Shown piece by piece: positions 56,501 to 64,000 of a stretch of 64,000 bases of DNA (within the stretch, counting starts at the first letter, position 1; each line of letters opens with the position of its first letter). Source of the stretch: Balanoglossus misakiensis (Eukaryota > Hemichordata); the NCBI GenBank assembly GCA_040954595.2, contig CM082581.2, positions 10,602,001 to 10,666,000 of the forward strand, written 5' to 3'. Under the pieces are notes generated by a model that saw only the letters and a program-made list of their open reading frames with translations, searched no databases and was not told the DNA's origin. Made by a program: the position numbers and the translations under genes.

Positions 56501-59500
56501 ACACATTCCCACTGCTGAGAGATGGGTGGTGCCTGGTTACCTACTCTGTAGAAACAACCAAATACACTATTAGCAATGGAGTTTTAAGTGTCGGTAATTA
56601 GGTCACTTCCTGTCTTTAATAATATGCTGGCCAAATGAGGATGGTTTCTCCTGATGCAATCTGGGTTATGTTTTATGTAAGCACTAAACGTGTGGCAGGG
56701 CAGCCCAATACATAGCATATAATGCTAGTTTATGTCTCTGTGTAGAAACCATAAACCTTAGCTGAAATTACCCCTCCCAACTGTTCACTGCAATTCCCGT
56801 GATATCACAAATGACCCACTTATGTGCTGTACGTACTGTTTCAGTTTTACAATACCTGTTAAAATTTCTTCACAGCAAAGCATGCTTGAAAAGAAACACT
56901 GATTTTTTTAAGAGTCAACAATTGAACTCTTAAGTATTTTGATGAATCAGTCATGCGTGCATAACAATTCAGATCCACAGTAGCTCTTAGCACATACTTC
57001 ACGCTCTTGATTCATGCAGCTAAGTTTCCCACAGGAAAAAAAAGAAGCAAGGCTTTCAGATCTTTGTTGATGGAAGTTTCACTTCTGTTCTGGAAATTTC
57101 AATTGTAAAAAAAACTCAACTTCAAATGCAGGAAGTCAAGTTGCACTGCTGTGCTTCTGTTGGGGCTGACTGATAGACATATGAAACATGATGTGAAAAT
57201 GCAGGTTAATATTGAGCCTCATGATGTCGGACACTCGATAACTGAACCTAAAAATAAATCTCCAGCAAAGATAGCCTGTTAAGTTCTGTCATACCAGCGC
57301 AATGCAAGGTCACCCACATACCACTTTGACATGACCTCTGTCGTCCAACTGCAAACAATATTGTGTTTTCGAAATTGTTGGCCGACCACGACATCATGTA
57401 AACGTTTTCAGGCGTAATGTGTTACTCAGGATGTTATGTCTTTTCGGCTCTTTTGCCGTGTCATTTTATTGGGAATGGGATGTAATTATTTTTCAGCTGC
57501 TGCTCTAGTGTGCTTTGAGACAGACCTTTGATTACACATGTACAGGGTAGATCAATAGCAGTCAACATTTATGTGCCCCAGGGTACATTAGAAGTTAATT
57601 AAACAAATGAAATTAAAGTCACCCCAGACTGTGTTAAGTAAAGTCTAGTGTCACATGTTTGCCGACAATATAAATAATTCTGATATTGTGACTTTTTTTG
57701 ATTTCGTAAGGTAACCTTGAAATATTCTAAATAACTTGTAGATTGCAGCTTCTGATAAGCAAACAAGATTACGCGTAAATTTGAAGGCATGTCACTCTGT
57801 GATTTGAATCATTCTGAGAGAGGTTGCGAGTTTCACGCAGACTATAAAATGAAAATGGCGAACCCTGTTTTAATTTTTAATGTTGTGTCGAGTCAACCTT
57901 GATAGAATATGAAAAATATCTAGAGGACAGGTATTGTAATTAAAGTGTCCCTGATGTGCGTTCTGTTGCGTTGACATGGTGAAAACCATTTATAGAGGAA
58001 TTTTAGGGTACCTGGTATGTATAAAATATGAATGTACATGTATCTTTATGTGAACTTAAAAGTGAGAGTGCAGATACACACACTAATGAAATTGATAGGG
58101 TCCCCAGGCAAAACTGTAATACCTTTACGCTTAGTTAGCCCCCCTTTCTGCTAATTAAATCTAAGCCGTGGATAATCTTAGATGTGATAGATTTAGACGA
58201 ATACCTGCTGGTATTCATGACTCGAGACTGCACTGACTTTTCAACTCAATTAAGATGCCAACAGCCGACATGTGACTTGGAATTCTCAGTCACTGAACGG
58301 GGAATGTGTGGCCTGTTCTAAGAAGTTATCTCTTACTGCATGCATTACAGTGTATGTATTACCACGCTGTATCCATTGGATGATATGGTACATGGAATAA
58401 AATTATTATTAAATGCATTACAGGGAGCCAGCTGCTTGTCTCCAATTCTAGACCTTGACCTTGGCAAAATAGTTATTTGTGATGTCAATTTTTGGGGGCG
58501 GTGCCAGCTAAAGTAGATTGCAAATTAGATTTAATGAAGAGACAGTCTAGTCCAAAATAACACAAACAGTAAGAACCTTGCATAACCCGGGTATCTCATC
58601 TGTGTATTTGAGTGCAATGAACCTCTCCCGTGGACGGGAATAGACTCCGGAATGGACTCTCGTGGTAATTGCTTGCCGGGTATTATGCAGTGCTGGCACA
58701 ATGGGAATGCCGAGATAGATGGATTGCCGCTTTCCGTGGGAGTTCTCAGCCGTCATGTCCCGTTCACCAATGAATGATAAATTAGAGTCTTAATGTGGTC
58801 TTGACCTTTTCCATCCCACCCTGGAGCCATTGTTACTGCAGAGCAGACAGTTCATCGAAACTCAGAAGGTTGTCACTCAGTCTATTGAAGTCTCAGGGGA
58901 GACCGTATCTGAAATGTCAAGGTCTTCTTTGTCACAAAAGCAGACACAATCATACATCAACGTCATGTTGTGGTCTCATATCAGTTTCAAAAATGCAGGT
59001 CGACAGTGTAGCCTTCGACAGTACTGTATTCCTATAAATAAATTCTGTCTTGCCTGTACATGTATAGCAAGTAGATGTGGGTCTTTAAATCTTTTTGACT
59101 CTTTTTATTTCAGAACCACCAGAGCACATAGATGATGACAGAGCTGTCAATGAAACCAACGACAATACCATGGCAATACCGGTCGCGTCCAGACTTGCGG
59201 CTTTGGACGTGGATTCCGACAGCTCCCACAGCAGCATCAGCTCCTTCCTGCACGCCCACGAGAGCTTCATCACCCGGGAGAGAAACCTGGCCGCCATTCC
59301 GGGCTTGCAGCCGCTGCCCTTCCACGAAATCTGCGGCATGAACGTGGTGCTCGACCCCGCCCGAACTCAGGCGCGGAGAATCGACGGCGAATTTCAGAAC
59401 AGTGTAGTCTTCCTCAGTCGTCCCATCCACATTGGCGAACTGGTGATCGTCGAGGTCTTGGAGACCACCGCCCGCTACCTGGGCTGCTTGACCATCGGCG

Positions 59501-60559
59501 TCACCACGTGCGATCCCGCGGTCATATCGCCGGCGGTTCTGCCCGATGACTCGGAGGATTTTTACGATAGACAGGAATACTGGGCGCTCAGTAAGGACAT
59601 ATCGTTGCCCGATGTGGGCGACCAACTCAGTTTTGTCATAAACTCAGAGGGGGAGTTGCATTACCATGAAAACGGAGTCCATCGGAGAGTTCTCATGCAC
59701 GTTGATGCTTCCCAACCTCTCTGGGTCCTCTTTGAAATCTATGGCAGCACCCAGAAAATCAAAAGTCTTGGTAAGTCTTATTTTAATTTCAGAGCTAACA
59801 ACACTTTTATGGATGTGAGCTGATCCAGGATGTGGACGTTGTAACGATATACTACTGATACTGTAATCGTGGGGATACACCTGATTTGCATGTACCATGT
59901 GTGGAACTGTGATTTCATTCATGTCTGGGGAAATCCCAGGAAAAAACAGATCATATGATAATGAGCAGTACATGTAGCCTACCAGACCTACAATGTAATG
60001 TATCCTGATGCATGTATGAGAGTCTGAATGAGTAATGCATACTATATATAAAATAAGCCTGGGCTTATGGTAGGTCATCTTGTACTCAGACTCAGATCTT
60101 ACCGCCTGTATATCCTTCGGTAACACGTGGTTGCTAAGAACATATCTTGTTTTTTTGTACACAGGTGTTGTACCAGTCAGTTCCACTTTGAGGGCCAACA
60201 CTCAGAACATGGCAAGCTCCCTGTCCGGAGAGTTTGGAGACGTGAGCCCTCAGTTCCACAGAGCCAGTACGTGTGGGGACGAGGAAGACGATTTACACCT
60301 CAATTTAGCTTCTGAAGCCGCCTATGGTGCTAGCAACACGGCTGCAACCACGACGACGACAACAACTCCCGGTTCTGTGCAGAGGAACCCTGAAGAGTGC
60401 GTGATCTGTTACGATAGACGCGTGGACACCGTCATTTACACTTGTGGGCACATGTGCTTGTGTTATTCCTGTGGGAAGAAACTGAAGCAGCAAGTAGGAG
60501 CAGTCTGTCCGATTTGCCGGGCGGTCATCCGAGACGTCATCAAGACGTACAAGGCATGA
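53546..60559 (+). CDS. NEURL1: Neuralized-like E3 ubiquitin ligase (NEURL1/NEURL1B)
   Basis: Exons 53546-53585, 55571-56140, 59114-59770 and 60165-60559 join in phase 1 throughout and give 553 residues (human NEURL1 574). It starts [12 protein letters not shown], a likely N-myristoylation site as in NEURL1. Neuralized repeat 1 fills exon 2 ([27 protein letters not shown]-type [16 protein letters not shown]). Repeat 2 fills exon 3 ([23 protein letters not shown]). Exon 4 ends in a C3HC4 RING ([20 protein letters not shown] ... CPICRAVI). Neuralized proteins bind Delta-type ligands and drive their endocytosis in Notch signalling. Intron 1 (2.0 kb) and intron 2 (3.0 kb) are the longest in the window and hold no recognised gene. 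Whether it is NEURL1 or NEURL1B does not apply before vertebrate duplication. Confidence 0.93.
56141..59113 (+). other. NEURL1 intron 2 (2.97 kb)
   Basis: The largest intron in the window. I found no exon, RNA gene, transposon or clear repeat in it. Its size next to otherwise short introns makes it the natural place to look for enhancers, but that is inference. Confidence 0.5.
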
Positions 60560-61962
60560 TGATCCAAAAGCCAGTGTCTGTCTGAGAACTCATGCATTAC
60601 TGTATAAGCCTCCTCCACATTGAATGCACACCCAAACATATATGTATATCAGTGACTTTTTAGTGAATTTTCCAAACACCTCCTATGTATTCAAATCTGC
60701 CAGTATTCAAAGCAGAGTATGCGAACTCACAGAGTAGTACCACACCTGAAGATGCAGAAGAAGAAGAAAGTCTAGCCATGGACCAATATTGCTTGTGTAT
60801 CTACAAAACCCATGGGACACTGTACTCAATAATTGCAATTCTGTGGTACTTCAATTTCTATCAAAACTTCTCATTTTAATTAGCGATGAAAATTCTTATC
60901 TCATGAAATGAAATATTTCCTAATTTGCTTTATTTTCATTTGTATGACATTAAAATAACGACAGACATACTTTACAAACACTTTTAGTACCAAAGAGTTC
61001 CTCACATCTCTGTGTGCATATTATAAAACATTTATACTGTCTGTTACAATATGAACTGAACTTTGCAGGCGGTGTAATTGTTGAGAAGTTTACCTGCCAT
61101 ATATATGGCATCAGTATCCTACGCTACCATAAGTGTTTACATCTTACTGGCAATAAGAAAATCATCACCCCTATGATTGGTGCATAGTTCTCATAAAACT
61201 TGTGTGTGAACATTTACTTGAAGGACAAAATAATTTGTTCTGGGAATACATAGCCAAGAGAAGTCTTGGGCAGCTGTCAAAGTATCAGAACAGCTTAACT
61301 AACTGGTCATTTTCCACCCCATGCCCAAATCATACTTTTTATATAACCAACCACATGGAGTACAGAATCAGTTGGCTGTCCCTTGTACAACAAACATACA
61401 GAAACTGCATTGCAATGTAGTTATACAATTATGCCATTATTTATAACTGTCCATATTCTCAGTGCCTGGTTATGTGGCGTGTTGCTTGTATCCAACATAC
61501 TATGTGAAGCCACTCAACCAACCTAAAGATGTATGCAAGGAATTGACAGAAACTAGGGGAAAAATCAGCAGTGTGCATGTAATGTAAAACACTCAAATCA
61601 CCATGATGTTAGTATTACTAAACAATGTGACCCGTGAGACTGCAAAGTATGGCCTGTCTTACTGAATTGTTTGATTTCATTCACTTCAGAAGAACTTTTC
61701 ATATTTTCATCTCCATATTTTGTATTCTGACCTGAAGGTCGGAGGGAGAGGTGAACACCAGTTGTACTGTAAGCGTTGTATGCATTTCTGTAAATGCAAC
61801 AGTGCCAAGATAAATTTTGTATTAAACAATAACTCCAGTCATTGGATGAAAAAGTTGTGTGCTTTTCGTTTGTTTTATTATTATGGTAATGCGAGTATTT
61901 GGGCAGCCAACACAAAGGCCTGTGGGCTACAATTATTGCATGAAGATGCAGATTTAAGCATT
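60560..61962. other. Convergent 3' UTRs of NEURL1 and the LRR gene
   Basis: No coding exon is seen. A minus-strand AATAAA at about 61874-61879 would end the LRR gene shortly after its stop. The plus-strand NEURL1 signal may be ATTAAA near 60950. Confidence 0.45.
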
Positions 61963-63982
61963 TCAACTCCACTCAAACAAAACATCAAGATTTTCTCTCT
62001 TGATCATCCGTTTGATCTTGTCACTGTCTTTCCGGCTAATTTCCCGGCATTGCAGCACTGAAATCTCCCGGATAACGTTCTCGTGGTCACGCAGCAATGT
62101 ATAGATCGGCTCGCGTGAGAGCTCGTCACAACCGTACACCTTCATTTTTCTGAGACTTAAAAATCTGTTCGAATCGAACACATCAAGAAGCACAGAATCA
62201 TTGAAGCTTTGGACGTGGATGATGTCAATTGTCTGAAGTTTGAGACTGTTCCTCAGGAGGAACGACAATGTGTCTGCTGAGATGTCCTCTTCCTTGGCAT
62301 AGAGGACCAACTGGCTGAGCTTACTGAAGGGTTTGCAGGTTGGACTCTCGGCTTGCCGTTGGAAAGGAGACGCCTCCTGGAAATGGGCATCGTCTAGTGG
62401 TCTGACGTCGATCGTCAGCTCCAGCAGATCTGGACAGAAGTAGCCCACGGCATAGACATCAATATCATTGATATCCTGCAGATTCAACTTCTTCAGGTTG
62501 CGACCGACTTGCGTGAGAATCGGCAGAACGTTGTCTTCGAACAGAACGTTCTCATGGTGGCCACTAAGGGTGAAGTCTTGTAGATTGGCCAGGGATGTGA
62601 CGTGTTGAAGTCCACTGTAGGTGAAACCGCCAGGCCCTGCCAGTACAAACTTGGACACCTCTAGGCAGTTAATGCAGGCCAGGTATATACTGTGATCTGT
62701 GACTTTGGGAAACGAGCTATCGGCGACCAATGATCGCAACTGGCACCTGGTATCAGTCGATGACAACCCTACGCTGCAGCCCTCGCTGCTCTGGCCTTCT
62801 TGTAGAAACCCTTCCTCAAACACGGAGAAGATATTGATCCAGTTGAGGTGCTTGATGTTGGGCATGTGGTTGATGATGGCAACCACTGCGTCAGTAGAAA
62901 CCAATGTGTTGAAGATGTCCAGCCAGAGTAATCCCCGACACCCTCGTCCCTGCTGCGACTCCCTACACATGTAGAATACGACATCATCCTCCACTCGGAC
63001 ACCATGAAGGTTGAGTTCTTTCAGCTTGGTGCATTTATCCACAATCGTTCTCAGTGCGTCTCCGTAGCATTTGGTTGAAGCAAAGTTCAGACTGGTGGCC
63101 TGTGTCAGAGACTGGGCTAGTCTTTGAAAAGCTCTTGGTGATACACGGTTGCAGTGGGCCAAGTTTAGCTGTTTTATTCTCTGAAATGGACAAGTATGAA
63201 CCATATTACTGTAGTGTTTTACATTAAGAAAAAGTCCACGATTTTTTATACATCCTTTTCATAGGTCTAGCGCCCTCACACGGCCATCATGAATTTCAGA
63301 ACTCAACTTTTTGGTTGACTGTGTTTGTGCTATCATGGGGCGTGGTTTCTGGATTGCTGTTGCTATGGTGACAATTATGTCATTATTGGAGAAGCACAGA
63401 CATACCTGGCATCGCACTGCGATGGTGAAAATCATTTCATCATTGATAAGCCTGTTGCATCCACTGAGATCCAAAGACTCAACTCTGCTGTGAAGGAGCA
63501 GCTGAAGGTGTGGTTTATTGATGGTACCCTTCTCAACCAGAACAGAAACTATCTCCTTGATCTCACATGAAGCTGTGAAAAGAGGAAGGGAATTTGTTAA
63601 TCCCAAATGGCTCTACTGCCTTCAAACTGCACATTTTTTTGCAAAAAAAAATATGAACGCTGTTTCAATGATGACACTACAAAATGCCAAACAAATCGAC
63701 TCAGGCTAGGCTGGTCGCTCCGGGCCTCGCCATGTCATACCGCCAGTGGCGCACTAGCGAAGGATCCAGGAGGTATAAGAACAAAGTCCAAAGATAGGCT
63801 AGAAATTAAAAGGCAAAAGCATCGATTGACTTACTCAGCTCTTCGAAAGGTCCAATAATGTGCAGAAAGTTATGTTTTCCAAAATAATTCTTGGTGTAGT
63901 CCTCGCAAAAGACATCGATATTTCTTGTGATGTTGTCGATACATATCTGCTTCAGTGATGAGGCGCTTTTCCGACATGGCAT
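61963..63982 (-). CDS. Leucine-rich-repeat (AMN1/FBXL-like) protein of unknown function
   Basis: Exons in gene order: 63982-63835, 63572-63406, 63180-61963, joined in phase into 510 residues. The start MPCRKSASSLKQICIDNI is the first in-frame ATG; a further 5' coding exon beyond the window cannot be excluded. Cysteine-containing LRRs of the FBXL/AMN1 type follow: VESLDLSGCNRLINDEMIFT, IKQLNLAHCNRVSPRAF, LKELNLHGVRVEDDVV, LKKLNLQDINDIDVY, LRKMKVYGCDELSREPIY. I see no F-box consensus at the N terminus, though SLKQICIDNITRNID resembles the short helical leader of ZER1/ZYG11-type substrate receptors. No signal peptide or membrane span, so probably intracellular. A role as a cullin-ligase receptor would be a guess from repeat type. 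Confidence 0.78.
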
Positions 63983-64000
63983 ATTCTCTTGATAATTTGT

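Overview
This is nuclear DNA from an invertebrate animal. It has about 12 protein-coding genes, 11 of them split by short introns with ordinary GT-AG sites. I see no bacterial features, no rRNA or tRNA genes and no CRISPR. All gene calls come from reading exons, splice phases and protein motifs by eye, and family names rest on remembered protein families. The gene set (HECTD2, ERI1, RRP12, ENO4, ANKRD53, TEX261, NEURL1) and the close similarity to vertebrate proteins suggest an invertebrate deuterostome (amphioxus, hemichordate or echinoderm). A lophotrochozoan such as a brachiopod or mollusc cannot be excluded.

Layout. 851-2678 (+) is the 3' end of HECTD2, whose upstream exons lie outside the window. 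4731-7006 (-) is ERI1, whose first exon is interrupted by a small palindromic transposon. 9119-11785 (-) is a single-exon leucine-rich-repeat receptor-like gene. 13467-23734 (+) is an 18-exon ankyrin-TRP cation channel. 25434-27817 (-) is a membrane protein with three-finger (activin-receptor/Ly6-like) domains. 28161-36951 (+) is RRP12 in 27 exons. 37247-39537 (-) is a secreted, acidic, Thr-rich and Ala-rich orphan. 40612-45788 (-) is ENO4. 46349-49232 (+) is ANKRD53. 50621-53060 (-) is TEX261. 53546-60559 (+) is NEURL1. 61963-63982 (-) is an LRR protein of unknown name. Several neighbours are head to head with short shared upstream regions (three-finger gene/RRP12, ENO4/ANKRD53, TEX261/NEURL1). 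Others are tail to tail with nearly touching poly(A) signals (ANKRD53/TEX261).

Mobile DNA is mostly small non-autonomous elements with terminal inverted repeats: a TTAA-flanked 94-bp repeat with relatives elsewhere in the window, a 204-bp palindrome with telomere-like repeats and an 8-bp target duplication inside ERI1 exon 1, a G-tract palindrome at 7882, a 492-bp element with perfect 44-bp inverted repeats in a TRP-channel intron, a TTAA-flanked element in an RRP12 intron and a TA-flanked element in an ENO4 intron.

The genes do not form one pathway. They cover ubiquitin ligases (HECTD2, NEURL1), RNA processing and ribosome assembly (ERI1, RRP12), sensory or receptor membrane proteins (TRP channel, LRR receptor, three-finger protein), ER-Golgi cargo export (TEX261), and probable flagellar or spindle proteins (ENO4, ANKRD53). 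The grouping itself matters: several of the human counterparts sit on 10q23-q25 and 2p13, so the block may preserve an ancestral linkage that predates vertebrate genome duplication. The least described parts are the possible transposon-made intron and N-terminal membrane anchor of ERI1, the TRPC-like channel with about a dozen ankyrin repeats, and the three orphan extracellular or LRR proteins.
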